Part shown: positions 11,237 to 24,194 of the stretch, one piece after another | Numbering within the stretch: the stretch's first letter is position 1 | How the letters are laid out: each line of letters opens with the position of its first letter | NCBI GenBank assembly: GCA_028284495.1 | Contig: JANQRP010000014.1 | Location: 281,418 to 345,417, forward strand | Source: Longimicrobiales bacterium | GTDB taxonomy: Bacteria; Gemmatimonadota; Gemmatimonadetes; Longimicrobiales; Gaopeijiaceae | DNA: 64,000 bases | Direction: 5' to 3' | The notes under the pieces: model-generated | Databases searched by the model: none | Told to the model about the DNA's origin: nothing | What the model saw: the letters and a program-made list of their open reading frames with translations, nothing else | Made by a program: the position numbers and the translations under genes

Positions 11237-11333
11237 GCCGGAAGGTACACCGCGGCGAAGGCCTTGAGCCACCGGCCGCGCGCCGTGTCTTCGACGGGGA
11301 CGGAGCGCGCATCCACGCCCTCCGGACTGGCCC

Positions 11334-12041
11334 CTACCCCACCCCTCCCGGCTCGTCGCTGAACGCGCGGTACGTCCCGTCCCCCACGATCACGTGGTCG
11401 AGGACCGGAATTCCGAGCGCTCGTCCGGCCGCCGCGAGTTGCCGGGTGACGGCCCGGTCCTCCGCACTGGGAGAGGGGTCGCCGCTCGGATGGTTGTGGA
11501 CGAGGACGATGGCCGCCGCGCCGGCCTCGACCGCGGTGCGGAACACCTCGCGGGGGTGGATGAGCGACGCATCGAGGATGCCGCGAGTGACCAGCACCTC
11601 GCGGAGCACGACGTGCTGCGCGTTGAGCAGGAGTGCATGGAACTCCTCCTGGGCGAGGTGTCGGAGGGCCGGGCCCATGCGCGCCCAGACGTCCCGGGGG
11701 CCCCGGATCCGGTCACCCACGACGCCGTCCTCCGTCGCCACGCGCCGTCCCAGCTCGAGCGCGGCCACCAGCCGGGCCGCGGTCGCCGGACCGATCCCGT
11801 CCACCGACGCCAGCGCGTCCGCCGAGCGGCGGGCCAGGAGGGAGAGACGCCCGTCGCAACTCGCGAGAATCCGGTCGGCCACTTCGACCGCCGACGCCGA
11901 TGCGGTCCCGCTGCCGATCAGCGCCGCGATCAGCTCGCGCGGAGCGAGCGCCCTCGAACCGAGTCGGACAAGGCGCTCTCGGGGTCGTTCGCGGACCGCG
12001 CGGCGGGGTGTCGCCGACCGGGTGAGGGCTGAATCGGGCAT
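11334..12041 (-). CDS. radC: RadC-family JAMM protein
   Basis: 235 residues. A helix-hairpin-helix region (about 75-100: ASVDGIGPATAARLVAALELGRR) precedes the JAMM metallo-domain with VHNHPSGDPSPSAED (181-195), whose two histidines and aspartate would bind zinc. The family is named RadC, but its link to repair is doubtful and the molecular role unknown. It stands between secA (117 bases upstream) and rel (97 bases downstream) with no clear operon tie. Confidence 0.92.
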   Translation of the reverse strand: MPDSALTRSATPRRAVRERPRERLVRLGSRALAPRELIAALIGSGTASASAVEVADRILASCDGRLSLLARRSADALASVDGIGPATAARLVAALELGRRVATEDGVVGDRIRGPRDVWARMGPALRHLAQEEFHALLLNAQHVVLREVLVTRGILDASLIHPREVFRTAVEAGAAAIVLVHNHPSGDPSPSAEDRAVTRQLAAAGRALGIPVLDHVIVGDGTYRAFSDEPGGVG

Positions 12042-12158
12042 GGACGACGATCGCGAGCGCCGTGGGGCGACCCCATGCGCGAGTCGGCCCGCTGTTCAGC
12101 CCCGTCCCGGAGCCCGGGCGACCACCGGCACGTCGATCGGGAGGTGATCGCCACGCGC

Positions 12159-15506
<3,348 letters not shown>

Positions 15507-15513
15507 GTCGGTC

Positions 15514-16131
15514 TCAGGCGGTGTTCGCCGCGGATGCGGCGCGGTACAGCTCGTGTTCGTGGATGATGTCTACGACGGCGGGCGGGACGAGGTCGTCGAT
15601 GGACGCTCCGGCGCGCACGCGCTCGCGGATCTCGGTGGACGACACGTCGATCCGGCGCACGTCGACGGATCTCCAGGGGACGTGCATGCCGGGGGCGAAC
15701 CCCGGGTCGACGTCCGAGGGGTCCCGCCCGTCCCGCGCCATCACGACGATCTCGGCGAGTGCGCCGATCTCCCCGACGTCCTTCCAGCGGCCGAAGGAGG
15801 CCCACTGGTCGGCGCCCAGCAGCAGGTGGAACTCGGCGTCGGGCATTCGCGTCCGGAGAGCGCGAAGCGTGTCGACGGTGAAGCTCGGCGGATCGCGGTC
15901 GAGTTCGATGCGATCCACCGAGAGCCTCGCACGACCGCGCACCGCCGCCTTCGTCATCCGCAGGCGAAGCTCCGGATCGGTGATGCCGGTCTCGCCCACC
16001 TTGAACGGCGAAACGTGCGCGGGCACGAAGAGAACCCGGTCGAGGTCGAGCCGGGTCCGGGCGTCTTCGGCGACGACGACGTGGCCGACGTGCGGCGGGT
16101 CGAACGTTCCTCCGAAGACGCCGATTCTCAT
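15514..16131 (-). CDS. nadD: Nicotinate-nucleotide adenylyltransferase NadD
   Basis: 205 residues from the ATG at 16129-16131; upstream codons in frame are Arg-rich and unlike the family. GGTFDPPHVGH (7-17) is the nucleotidyltransferase motif and DVSSTEIRERV near the end is the second signature. The enzyme makes deamido-NAD from nicotinate mononucleotide and ATP. It sits four bases after the BamD-like gene and seven before secA, so the three are probably cotranscribed. Confidence 0.93.
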   Translation of the reverse strand: MRIGVFGGTFDPPHVGHVVVAEDARTRLDLDRVLFVPAHVSPFKVGETGITDPELRLRMTKAAVRGRARLSVDRIELDRDPPSFTVDTLRALRTRMPDAEFHLLLGADQWASFGRWKDVGEIGALAEIVVMARDGRDPSDVDPGFAPGMHVPWRSVDVRRIDVSSTEIRERVRAGASIDDLVPPAVVDIIHEHELYRAASAANTA

Positions 16132-16135
16132 CGTG

Positions 16136-16993
16136 CTACCCGCTCGGGACGGTACGAGCGCCCCGGTTGCCGACACCCGCCGCCGCCACCGTGTCTCCCG
16201 GCTGACTCTGCGCGCGTTGCGCCATCTCTGCACGGACCCGGTCGGCCTCGGCGGAAAGGGGGTACTGGGTCAACAGCCGCTCGCGCGCGATCTCGACCTC
16301 CTGCTCGTACCCGAGGCCGGGGCTGTCCTCCGCGATCTCGCCGTAGGCGTCCATGATCTCGATCAGCGAGCGCGGCGCCCATTCGGTGTCCGGGTAGAGT
16401 TCGACGACACGCTCGTAGTAGATGATCGCCGCGTCGAAGCCGTTCCGCTGATGATAGTGATGTCCGATCTCGAACTCCCGCTGAGCGAGCGTCGAGATCA
16501 TGCGTCCGGCGACGGCGGCCGCGGAGTCCGCGAGTTCCGTACCGAAGAAGTTCCGGGCCACCGCCCTGCAGACGTCGAGCGCCTGGCGCGTCTCGGTCTG
16601 ATCGCGCTGGGACACGCGGGACAGTTCGCCGTACGCCTCGCAGACCCGGAAGTTGGCGCGCGGCACGTCGGGGCTGTTCGGATAGCGCGAGACGAAGCTC
16701 GCATACTGGGCGGCGGCGGTGATGTACTTCTCGTCCTGGAAGTAGATGTCGCCAAGCAGGAGCGACGCCGTCGACGCCGAGTCGAACTCCGGGAAGCGCA
16801 CCAGCAGGCGGTCGAGCGTCTCCTGCGCATCGCCCCAGTCCTCCTCCGCGATCTCCTGCTGCGCCAGCCGGTAGAGATCCGGCGCGGCCATCCCCTCGTG
16901 TCGGGACGCACCCCCGCAGGCACCGGCCACCATTACGGTGCCGGTCAACGCGACCGTCGGAGCGATTCGAGTGGTGCAGATTCGGGAGAACAT
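16136..16993 (-). CDS. BamD-like outer-membrane assembly lipoprotein
   Basis: 285 residues from the ATG at 16991-16993. A hydrophobic leader ends in VAGAC with Cys26 as probable lipid anchor, although the position -3 residue is Ala rather than Leu. The rest is helical TPR-like repeats: AQQEIAEEDWGDAQETLDRLLVRFPEFDS, AAAQYASFVSRYPNSPDVPRANFRVCEAYGEL and FDAAIIYYERVVELYPDTEWAP, the pattern of BamD/YfiO. BamD helps BamA fold outer-membrane proteins. A longer frame reading through the aminotransferase is spurious. Another TPR lipoprotein cannot be fully excluded. Confidence 0.75.
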   Translation of the reverse strand: MFSRICTTRIAPTVALTGTVMVAGACGGASRHEGMAAPDLYRLAQQEIAEEDWGDAQETLDRLLVRFPEFDSASTASLLLGDIYFQDEKYITAAAQYASFVSRYPNSPDVPRANFRVCEAYGELSRVSQRDQTETRQALDVCRAVARNFFGTELADSAAAVAGRMISTLAQREFEIGHHYHQRNGFDAAIIYYERVVELYPDTEWAPRSLIEIMDAYGEIAEDSPGLGYEQEVEIARERLLTQYPLSAEADRVRAEMAQRAQSQPGDTVAAAGVGNRGARTVPSG

Positions 16994-17058
16994 CCGTTCA
17001 ACGTACCCGATTCGGGGCAGCGTGTTCAGGGGGTCGCCTCCCCTGGCGGCTCGATCGT

Positions 17059-18213
17059 TCAACCGGCCGGACCCGCGCCGAAGAACTCGCGGATCGTCCG
17101 CGCCACCTCGTCGATCCGATCCTCGCCGAGCTCGGGGAAGATCGGGAGGCTCATCACTTCGTTGCAGAGACGCTCGGACACCGGAAGATCGCCTTCGGCC
17201 CCGCCGAGCGCCGAGAAGCACGCCTGGAGATGAAGCGGAACCGGGTAGTAGACGCCGGACCCGACGTTGCGGTCGTTCAGGAAGGCGCGGAGCTCGTCCC
17301 GGCGGTCGGTTCGGATCGTGTACTGGTTGTACACGTGCCAGTTGCCGTCCGCCGTCGCAGGCAGGGTGATGCCGTCGACGTCGGCCAGGCGCTCGTGGTA
17401 CATGCAGGCGTTCGCACGGCGGGCGTCGGCCCACGCGTCCAGGTGGCGGAGCTTCACGCGCAGCACGGCGGCCTGCAGCGCGTCGAGGCGGGAGTTCGTA
17501 CCGACCATCTCGTGGTGATACATCTGGCGCCCGCCGTGCACGCGGAGCTTCCGGACACGCTCGGCGATCTCGTCGTCGTGGGTGGTGACCATGCCTCCAT
17601 CGCCGAATCCGCCGAGGTTCTTGGTCGGGAAGAACGAGATCGCCCCGACCGTCGCCGCGGCGCCGGCCATCACGGTCTCGCCGTCGATCTCCTGCCGCGC
17701 GCCGATGGCCTGAGCGGCGTCCTCGAAGACGATGGCGTCGCGCTCCTCGGCCATGCGGTTGATGTCCGCCATTCCGGCCATCTGGCCGAAGAGGTGCACG
17801 GGCACCACGGCGCGCGTCCGGTCGGTCCACGCCGGCTCGAGCGTCTCCGGGGTGACGTTGAAGGTCACCGGATCCACGTCGCAGAAGACGGGCCGGAACC
17901 CGGCGTTCCAGACGGCGCCGGCGGTCGCGAAGAAGGTGAAGGCGGGCACGATCACGTCACGCCGGTCGTCGCCCGGCCCGTCGCCGGTGACGGCGGGGTC
18001 GATGGCCTTCATCGGCAGCAGAAGGGCGTCCGTCCCGCTCGCGCACCCGATCGCGTGGGGCACGCCCAGATACTCGGCGATCTCCGCCTCGAGCGCATCC
18101 ACGTTGGGCCCCATCACGAACCACTGTGACTCGACCACCTCCATGAGGACGGCGTCGAGCTCCTCCCGGATCGACTGGTACTGCGCTCCGAGATCGAGAA
18201 GGGGTACGGCCAC
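17059..18213 (-). CDS. DegT/DnrJ/EryC1/StrS-family sugar aminotransferase
   Basis: A PLP enzyme that transaminates keto-sugar nucleotides. From the GTG at 18211-18213 it has 384 residues and opens with the usual VPLLDLGAQY; the TTG at 18252 would overlap the promoter and add 13 untypical residues. FEDAAQAIGA contains the PLP-contacting Asp and FFPTKNLGGFGDGG carries the catalytic Lys198. GGAG-type ribosome binding is weak (GGAGCC eight bases before GTG). It stands apart from the polysaccharide cluster, and its substrate is not evident. Confidence 0.85.
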   Translation of the reverse strand: MAVPLLDLGAQYQSIREELDAVLMEVVESQWFVMGPNVDALEAEIAEYLGVPHAIGCASGTDALLLPMKAIDPAVTGDGPGDDRRDVIVPAFTFFATAGAVWNAGFRPVFCDVDPVTFNVTPETLEPAWTDRTRAVVPVHLFGQMAGMADINRMAEERDAIVFEDAAQAIGARQEIDGETVMAGAAATVGAISFFPTKNLGGFGDGGMVTTHDDEIAERVRKLRVHGGRQMYHHEMVGTNSRLDALQAAVLRVKLRHLDAWADARRANACMYHERLADVDGITLPATADGNWHVYNQYTIRTDRRDELRAFLNDRNVGSGVYYPVPLHLQACFSALGGAEGDLPVSERLCNEVMSLPIFPELGEDRIDEVARTIREFFGAGPAG

Positions 18214-18249
18214 GGATTCGGCTCCGTCGGGGGAAATGCGATCAGCCCT

Positions 18250-18279
18250 CAAAGGTACGCCGAATCGACGGATATCGAA
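18250..18279 (-). promoter_or_regulatory. Candidate promoter of the aminotransferase gene
   Basis: TACCTTTG at 18250-18257 (read on minus) fits the TAnnTTTG element, with TTCG 18 bases upstream in place of TTTG. It lies 36 bases before the GTG start at 18213. This is the second exact TAnnTTTG upstream of a minus-strand gene in the window. Confidence 0.4.
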
Positions 18280-18285
18280 GGGGGC

Positions 18286-19245
18286 TCAGCACCCCGGGCG
18301 ATTCGAGCGACGGCGCGCGTCGTTCCGGAACACGTCGTTCCGGAAGCGGACCCGGTCGAGCCGCTCCTGGGCCCGCGTGGCGAGGGCCCCCTCCACGCTT
18401 GCCTCGACGTCGAGGACCCGCCGGAACGCGTCCACCGCGTCGTCGCAGCGCCCGAGATCCTCGAGGATCGCCCCCCGCTCGAACCACGCCCGACCCAGAA
18501 GGTTGCGCGGCTCGCCCATCTCGATGGTCCGGTCCACGGCCGCGAGCGCGTCGAGAAGCGTGCGCTCCGACAGGTTCTCGCCGCTGTGAAGCCCCTCGGC
18601 CACCTGGAAGGAGCAGCTGCCGATGTACCAGTCCACCTCCGAGCGCTCCCAGGCGCGCACCGACTCCCGGTACTGCTCGAAAAAGACGAGCGCCCGCTCG
18701 CAGTCTCCGATCTCCTCGTGTGCCTGACCGATCTCGAAGACGATCGCCGGCAGCGTGTCGGCACCCGTGGCGAGGGCCCGCTGGTAGAGCGGCAGCGCCG
18801 CGCCGAACTCGCCATTCTCGAAGTGGTGCCTCGCCAACGGCAGAGCGAGGCCTTCCAGCCCGAGTCCGGGCTCGATGCGACGGGCCGCGTCCACCGCGGA
18901 CGCCATCCGGAAGTCGTCGTTCGCCGCGCCGGCCTCGGCAGCGAGGGTCATGAGGTCGGACACGGCCTGGGTCGACCAGTCGGGGTCCGCTTCCACGGCT
19001 CGGGCGTAGAACTCGGCCGCCTCGTCCACCTCGCCCTGCCGCGCGTAGGCGTGGGCGACCCGCGCCAGCACGTACGCCCCGACGCGCTCGTCACGCGCGG
19101 CCAGCCGGTACTCGGCGAGCGCCTCCTCCATCTCGCCCGCAGCGAACGCCAGGTCGCCGCGCTGAACGGCGGTGTCGTCGGCGGGCGCCTGGACACACGC
19201 CGCCGAGATCAGAAGGACGGAGACGAACGCGACATCAGTACGCAT
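18286..19245 (-). CDS. TPR lipoprotein of unknown role
   Basis: 319 residues from the ATG at 19243-19245, overlapping the cupin gene by 11 bases. A leader with VLLISAAC gives a good lipobox. TPR-like repeats follow (GDLAFAAGEMEEALAEYRLAARDERVGAY, VAHAYARQGEVDEAAEFYARAVEADPDW, YQRALATGADTLPAIVFEIGQAHEEIGDCERALVFFEQY). Such proteins scaffold envelope complexes; no catalytic motif is seen. Overlap with the cupin suggests coupled translation, but their link in function is unknown. Confidence 0.6.
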   Translation of the reverse strand: MRTDVAFVSVLLISAACVQAPADDTAVQRGDLAFAAGEMEEALAEYRLAARDERVGAYVLARVAHAYARQGEVDEAAEFYARAVEADPDWSTQAVSDLMTLAAEAGAANDDFRMASAVDAARRIEPGLGLEGLALPLARHHFENGEFGAALPLYQRALATGADTLPAIVFEIGQAHEEIGDCERALVFFEQYRESVRAWERSEVDWYIGSCSFQVAEGLHSGENLSERTLLDALAAVDRTIEMGEPRNLLGRAWFERGAILEDLGRCDDAVDAFRRVLDVEASVEGALATRAQERLDRVRFRNDVFRNDARRRSNRPGC

Positions 19246-19606
19246 CGTCGGAGCTCCTTCCGTAACGGTCTTCGAGGCGAACGATGTCGTCGAGGTGAGG
19301 CGTGGAGGCCTCCATGACGTCGCAGTCCGTGATCGCAACCATGCGATGGACCACCCCGGGGCGGATGCGGAAGACGTCGTGCCGAGACATGTGCACCTCC
19401 TCCAGCGAGTCCGCGTCCGGACCGACGAGGAGCGTGATCTCGCCGGACAGGACGCAGATCGTCTCGTCCTTGCGTTCGTGGTACTGAAGCGACAGCGCCT
19501 CCCCGGCGTTCACGTGGAGAATCTTCCCCACGTACAGGTCGGTGTCGGCCCAGTGGAGTTCCCATCCCCAGGGCTTCTCGACGCGCTTGGGCTTCCGGGA
19601 GGTCAT
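19235..19606 (-). CDS. Small cupin, mannose-6-phosphate isomerase type II-like
   Basis: 123 residues from the ATG at 19604-19606. RVEKPWGWEL opens the single cupin fold as in type II phosphomannose isomerases, and LSLQYHERKDETICVLSGEITLLVG contains the His/Glu metal ligands, with a second His in PGVVHRMVA. It may isomerise mannose-6-phosphate or act as a sugar-binding cupin; stand-alone members are often annotated either way. An upstream in-frame extension to 19735 resembles a signal peptide but lies outside the conserved domain and is probably chance. Confidence 0.7.
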   Translation of the reverse strand: MTSRKPKRVEKPWGWELHWADTDLYVGKILHVNAGEALSLQYHERKDETICVLSGEITLLVGPDADSLEEVHMSRHDVFRIRPGVVHRMVAITDCDVMEASTPHLDDIVRLEDRYGRSSDDAY

Positions 19607-19743
19607 GCGGTGTCGGACTCGAGGTGGGACGCGGATGTTCCGGGGAGCCGGGCTCCACCCGGGCGGCGGCTTCGGGAAGCTCGGCACAGCCGCCACGAGC
19701 AGCAAGAACCGTGCACGCTGCCCACGGACGGGCACGCCGGGCG

Positions 19744-20487
19744 TCAGGTCGCGGATTCGCCCGGGCCGGTGCGGTCCACGTCCATGCGGGCCCCGACGGA
19801 GGCGAGGTACGCGCGGGCACGCAGGTCGTCGGGCGCCTCCGCGACGCAGCGACGCCAGTGCTCGACCGCGCCTTCGGTGTCGCCCGCGCGGTGGAGTGCG
19901 GTGCCGTACCTCAGGCGGGCGAGCGTGAAGCGCGGATTCCGCTCGAGGACGCCCCGGAGTTCCGCGGTTGCCCGTTCCAGGTCGCCGAGCGCGAGCAGCG
20001 CCTCGGCCCAGCGCGTCCGGATGTCGAGGTACCCGGGTCGGACCGCGAGCGCCCGTTCGTACTCCCGCGCCGCCTCTTCCGCGTGACCCGCCACGAGGTA
20101 GAGGTCCCCGACGCGCGCGTGACCGAGCGCGATCTCGTTGCCGACCTCGCTCGGGAAGTCGCCTCCGTGCCGGCGGTCGAGGTGCGACGCCTGCCCGAGC
20201 GCCACCTTCGCCGCGTCGTGTCGGCCCAGCTGCTGGAGGAGGATACCGCGGTTCAGGTGAGCCTCCGCGTATCCCGGTGCGATCCGCACCGCCTCCTCGA
20301 AGGCCTCGAGCGCTTCATCTGGCCGTCCGAGCATGGCCAGGCACAACCCGCGCCGGTTGTGCACGTCCGGAAAACCGGGTCGGCTCTCGACCACGGTGTC
20401 GAACAGCGCGAGCGCCCGTCCGAACTCTTCCTGCTCGAGCGCGGCGGCGCCCCGGGCGACCAGGGCGCGGAGGGTGTCCTCCGTCAA
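19744..20487 (-). CDS. TPR-repeat protein
   Basis: 247 residues with five or six tetratricopeptide units (for example ALFDTVVESRPGFPDVHNRRGLCLAMLGRPDEALEAF and AVRIAPGYAEAHLNRGILLQQLGRHDAA). No signal peptide or membrane segment is seen, so it is probably cytoplasmic. It follows the UDP-xylose synthase gene after nine bases and is presumably in the ugd-uxs operon. It probably binds a protein partner; no specific function can be assigned. Confidence 0.65.
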   Translation of the reverse strand: MTEDTLRALVARGAAALEQEEFGRALALFDTVVESRPGFPDVHNRRGLCLAMLGRPDEALEAFEEAVRIAPGYAEAHLNRGILLQQLGRHDAAKVALGQASHLDRRHGGDFPSEVGNEIALGHARVGDLYLVAGHAEEAAREYERALAVRPGYLDIRTRWAEALLALGDLERATAELRGVLERNPRFTLARLRYGTALHRAGDTEGAVEHWRRCVAEAPDDLRARAYLASVGARMDVDRTGPGESAT

Positions 20488-20496
20488 GCTCTCGCC

Positions 20497-21462
20497 CTAG
20501 TCGTGCAGCGTCCGGGCGGCCTGGGCCCCGTCCTCGACCGCGGCGCGGAGCCAGGGAACCGTCCGGCGGAGACCCTCGCGGAGGTCCACGGTCGGCTCCC
20601 ACCCCAGCCGCTCACGCGCGGACGAGATGTCCGGACGGCGGACCTTCGGATCGTCCTGCGGAAGCGGGAGGAATTCGACCCGACTCTCGCCCCCGACCTC
20701 CTCGACGACGATCTCGGCGAGTTCGCGGATCGTGAATTCGCCGGGATTCCCGATGTTGGTCGGCTCGGTGTGGTCCGACATGAACAGCCGGTAGATCCCC
20801 TCGACCTCGTCCGACACGTAGCAGAAGGAGCGGGTCTGGGACCCGTCGCCGTAGACGGTGATCGGATCGCCGCGGAGCGCCTGGACGATGAAGTTGCTCA
20901 CGACGCGGCCGTCGCCGGCTCGCATCCTGGGCCCGTAGGTGTTGAAGATCCGGACGATGCGCGTGTCGATCCCGTGGGCGCGGTGGTAGGCCATCGTCAT
21001 CGCCTCCGCGAACCGCTTCGCTTCGTCGTAGCATCCCCGGATGCCGATCGGATTCACGTGCCCCCAGTAGCTCTCGGGCTGGGGGTGCACCTGGGGATCT
21101 CCGTAGACCTCCGAGGTGGACGCCAGCAGGAACCGGGCGCCCTTCGACTTCGCGATGCCGAGACAGTTGTGCGTGCCGAGACTGCCGACCTTGAGGGTCT
21201 GAATCGGCATCTCGAGGTAGTCGACCGGCGAGGCCGGCGACGCGAAGTGGAGGATGCCGTCGAGCTCGCCCTCGAGCTCGACGGGGCGGGAGATGTCGTG
21301 CTCGATGAGCCGGAAGCGGTCATGGTCGGCGAGGTGCGCGACGTTGTCGGGCGACCCGGTGACGAAGTTGTCGAGCCCGACCACGTCGTGACCCCCCTCC
21401 AGGAAGCGGTCGACGAGGTGAGAGCCGAGGAACCCCGCGGCACCCGTGATCAGAACTCTCAT
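20497..21462 (-). CDS. uxs: UDP-glucuronate decarboxylase (UDP-xylose synthase)
   Basis: 321 residues from the ATG at 21460-21462, overlapping the ugd stop as [15 protein letters not shown] (6-16) binds [39 protein letters not shown] (115-150) with Tyr145 and Lys149 is distinctive for UXS. The enzyme decarboxylates UDP-glucuronate to UDP-xylose. With the overlapping UDP-glucose dehydrogenase it forms a two-step path from UDP-glucose. The product probably feeds the polysaccharide or other envelope glycans. Confidence 0.92.
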   Translation of the reverse strand: MRVLITGAAGFLGSHLVDRFLEGGHDVVGLDNFVTGSPDNVAHLADHDRFRLIEHDISRPVELEGELDGILHFASPASPVDYLEMPIQTLKVGSLGTHNCLGIAKSKGARFLLASTSEVYGDPQVHPQPESYWGHVNPIGIRGCYDEAKRFAEAMTMAYHRAHGIDTRIVRIFNTYGPRMRAGDGRVVSNFIVQALRGDPITVYGDGSQTRSFCYVSDEVEGIYRLFMSDHTEPTNIGNPGEFTIRELAEIVVEEVGGESRVEFLPLPQDDPKVRRPDISSARERLGWEPTVDLREGLRRTVPWLRAAVEDGAQAARTLHD

Positions 21463-22790
21463 GCGTCGATCTCCGGGCCGCCGGCCGGCTGGGGCCTGCC
21501 GATGCTCACGTACTCGAATCCGGCCGAGGCCATCCTCGCCGGATCGTAGAGGTTCCGGCCGTCGAACACGATGGGCGTCCGGAGCGCGTCGCGGATGCGG
21601 CCGAGGTCGGGTCGTCGGTACTGGAGCCACTCGGTGTGGATCACGAGGGCGTCCGCGTCGGCGAGGACGTCGTAGTCCTTCTCGCGGTACTCGATCCGGT
21701 CGCCGAGGACCCGCTGCGCCTCGTGCATCGCCTCCGGATCGTGCGCCACCACGCGCCCCCCCCGCTCCAGGAGGCCCTCGATCGTCACCAGTGAGGGCGC
21801 CTCCCGCATGTCGTCCGTGTTCGGCTTGAACGAGAGGCCCCAGACGGCGAAGGTGCGGCCGGACAGGTCCTCGCCGAATCGGGCCACGATCCGCTCGAGC
21901 AGCACACGCTTCTGCGCCTCGTTCACCGCCTCGACCGCTTCCAGGATGGCGGCGGGCGCACCGAGGTCGTTCATCGTGCGGACCAGCGCCTTCACATCCT
22001 TCGGGAAGCAGCTGCCACCGTAGCCGGCGCCCGGGAACAGGAAGGACGGGCCGATGCGTCCGTCGGAGCCGATGCCGGCGCGCACCGCGTCGACGTCCGC
22101 ACCCGTCCGCTCGCAGAGGTGCGCGATCGCGTTCATGAACGAGATCCGGGTCGCGAGCATCGCGTTGGCGGCGTACTTGGTGATCTCGGCGGCGGGCACG
22201 TCCATGACGAGGATCGAGTTCCCCGTGCGCAGGAACGGCGCATAGAGCTCACGGAGCACGCGCTCCGCCTCGGGATGATCGACGCCGACGACGACCCGGT
22301 CCGGCTTCATGAAGTCGTCGACCGCCGCCCCCTCCTTGAGGAACTCGGGGTTCGAGCACACGTGCACCGGATGGTCCGTCTGGGCCTCGATCGTCTCCCG
22401 GACACGGCGGGCGGTCCCGACCGGGACCGTCGACTTCGTGATGACGACCTTCTCGTCGTTCATCGACCGACCGATCGACTCGGCGACGGCCAGCACGTGC
22501 TGGAGGTCGGCCGACCCGTCCTCGTCGGGCGGCGTTCCGACGGCGATGAAGATCACGTCCGCCTCCTCGACCGCCTCCGGAAGATCGGTCGTGAACCGGA
22601 GGCGCCCCTCCTCGAGGTTCCGCTCGACCAGGGGCTCGAGTCCGGGCTCGTAGATCGGGACGATCCCCTCACGGAGCTTCCGGACCTTCTCCTCGTCGAT
22701 ATCCACGCAGGTCACGTGGTTCCCCGTCTCGGAGAGGCAGGCGCCGGCCACCAGGCCGACGTATCCGGTTCCAACGACTGCGACGTTCAT
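21459..22790 (-). CDS. ugd: UDP-glucose 6-dehydrogenase
   Basis: 443 residues from the ATG at 22788-22790. VVGTGYVGL (5-13) starts the NAD domain, and [14 protein letters not shown] holds catalytic Cys261. [13 protein letters not shown] is the UDP-sugar-domain motif. It oxidises UDP-glucose to UDP-glucuronate, the substrate of the overlapping uxs. The 140 bases before it hold a possible promoter (TTGAAG, 17-base gap, GAGCTT), separating it from the acetyltransferase gene. Confidence 0.93.
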   Translation of the reverse strand: MNVAVVGTGYVGLVAGACLSETGNHVTCVDIDEEKVRKLREGIVPIYEPGLEPLVERNLEEGRLRFTTDLPEAVEEADVIFIAVGTPPDEDGSADLQHVLAVAESIGRSMNDEKVVITKSTVPVGTARRVRETIEAQTDHPVHVCSNPEFLKEGAAVDDFMKPDRVVVGVDHPEAERVLRELYAPFLRTGNSILVMDVPAAEITKYAANAMLATRISFMNAIAHLCERTGADVDAVRAGIGSDGRIGPSFLFPGAGYGGSCFPKDVKALVRTMNDLGAPAAILEAVEAVNEAQKRVLLERIVARFGEDLSGRTFAVWGLSFKPNTDDMREAPSLVTIEGLLERGGRVVAHDPEAMHEAQRVLGDRIEYREKDYDVLADADALVIHTEWLQYRRPDLGRIRDALRTPIVFDGRNLYDPARMASAGFEYVSIGRPQPAGGPEIDA

Positions 22791-22930
22791 GGCTGGGCGA
22801 GCGGGAGTTCGTGGCAAGCGACGTGGCTCCGACGCCTCCACGGCGCCTCGAACGAAAGCTCGACGGGCCTGCCGGGTACTTCAAGGGGCGTCACGAACCC
22901 GCACCGACGTCGGGTCCATCCGGCGCGGAC

Positions 22931-23593
22931 TCAGGAGGTGGCGCGCTCCCCCGACCCCGTCGCTCGGGCGGGGACGCCCGCCACGACCGATCCGGGATCC
23001 ACGTCCCGCACGACCACTGCGCCGGCGCCCACGACCGCGCCGGCACCCACACTGCAGGCACCGACGACGGTTGCGCCGGCCCCGACCCAGGCGCCCCGGC
23101 CCACGCGCACACCGCCCGCCAGGATCGCGCCCGGAGCGATGTGGGCCGCAGCCTCGACGACACAGTCGTGCTCGACGACGGCACACGAATTGACGATCAC
23201 GCCGGCCTCGAGCGAGGCACCCGTGTTCACCAGCGCGAGTTGATGTACGGTGACGCCCGCGGCCAGTCGGGCGGAGGGGGCGACCAAGGCCGACGGATGT
23301 ACCACGGCGTCGGCGAGGTGCGGCTCGAACTCCACGACTCGCTCCAGGCGGCGGGCGCGGTCGCCGAAGGCGACGAGGAGTCCAGCGTGCCTCAGGACGC
23401 CGTGGCCATCGGTACGCATCCGGGTCACGAAGTCGGACTCGAGATACTCGAGTTCGAACTGCCCGCTGAGCTTCTCTCGATCGGCGTCGACGATCCCGAC
23501 GACCTCACCGCCACCCGCCTCGACGATCTCGGCCACGACACGCCCGTGTCCGCCGTACCCCCAGAGAACAACCGACTGCCTACTCCTGCTCAT
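22931..23593 (-). CDS. PglD/NeuD-type sugar O/N-acyltransferase
   Basis: 220 residues with an N-terminal Rossmann-like region (VVLWGYGGHGRVVAEIVEAGG) and a C-terminal left-handed beta-helix of hexapeptide repeats. NSCAVVEHDCVVEAAAHIAPGA contains the catalytic histidine of the family. PglD acetylates the C4 amino group of a UDP-4-amino-4,6-dideoxy sugar. It overlaps the initiating transferase gene by 14 bases, the usual pairing in bacillosamine and related clusters, and ends the minus-strand polysaccharide run. Confidence 0.85.
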   Translation of the reverse strand: MSRSRQSVVLWGYGGHGRVVAEIVEAGGGEVVGIVDADREKLSGQFELEYLESDFVTRMRTDGHGVLRHAGLLVAFGDRARRLERVVEFEPHLADAVVHPSALVAPSARLAAGVTVHQLALVNTGASLEAGVIVNSCAVVEHDCVVEAAAHIAPGAILAGGVRVGRGAWVGAGATVVGACSVGAGAVVGAGAVVVRDVDPGSVVAGVPARATGSGERATS

Positions 23594-24194
23594 CGAATCG
23601 CTCCATCGTGGCGTGCCCTTCCCGGCTCACGTTTCTACGGCCGAAGACGACGGGGATCGTGCGATAGAGCACCACGGCGTCGATCCACGGCGTCCGGTGC
23701 TCGACGTACCAGACGTCGAGCTCGAGGCGGGCGTCCCAGTCGAGCGCGTTGCGGCCGTTGACCTGCGCCCAGCCGGTGATCCCCGGAGGCACCTCGAGTC
23801 GGCGCGCCTGGCGCGGCGTGAAGTGACGCGTGTACTCGCAGAAGAGCGGACGCGGTCCGACGAACGCCATCTCCCCACGGAGGACGTTCCACAACTCCGG
23901 CAGTTCGTCCAGACTCGTGCTGCGGAGGAGGCGTCCGAGCCATGTCAGTCGCTCCGCGTCCGGCAGCAGCTCGCCATCCGGCCCGACGTCGCCCGTCATG
24001 GTCCGGAACTTCACCAGATCGAACGGTCGCCCGAGGTGCCCGGCCCGCGTCTGGACGAACAATGGCGGCCACCCGTTGACGACCGTGAGGATGCCGGTAA
24101 TCAGGACGAGTAGCGGGCTCAGGAGGACAATCAGGCAGAGCGCCGCGACTCGCTGGACGAGGCCGACCGACGATCGCGCGGAGTGTCCCGTCAC
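23580..24194 (-). CDS. Initiating phosphoglycosyl transferase, PglC/WcaJ-like
   Basis: 204 residues from the GTG at 24192-24194, overlapping the glycosyltransferase stop as GTGA; the longer frame upstream is spurious. A membrane-entering helix (about 15-38) leads into the Bac_transf core: VQTRAGHLGRPFDLVKFRTM (48-67), the catalytic Asp-Glu pair in TSLDELPE (93-100), FVGPRPL and ITGWAQVNGRN. Small single-domain members transfer a sugar phosphate to undecaprenyl phosphate and start repeat-unit synthesis. Beside a PglD-like gene the substrate may be diacetylbacillosamine or a related sugar. Confidence 0.9.
   Translation of the reverse strand: MTGHSARSSVGLVQRVAALCLIVLLSPLLVLITGILTVVNGWPPLFVQTRAGHLGRPFDLVKFRTMTGDVGPDGELLPDAERLTWLGRLLRSTSLDELPELWNVLRGEMAFVGPRPLFCEYTRHFTPRQARRLEVPPGITGWAQVNGRNALDWDARLELDVWYVEHRTPWIDAVVLYRTIPVVFGRRNVSREGHATMERFDEQE

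Noticed and set aside
18399..18953. Plus-strand Arg/Pro-rich frame opposite the TPR lipoprotein
   Set aside because: Composition typical of shadow frames, no start context and no family.
19607..19735. Signal-peptide-like extension of the cupin (ARFLLLVAAVP)
   Set aside because: The cupin core begins at MTSRKPKRVEKPWG; a cytoplasmic sugar-phosphate cupin would not need export, and the stretch is not followed by a good cleavage context.
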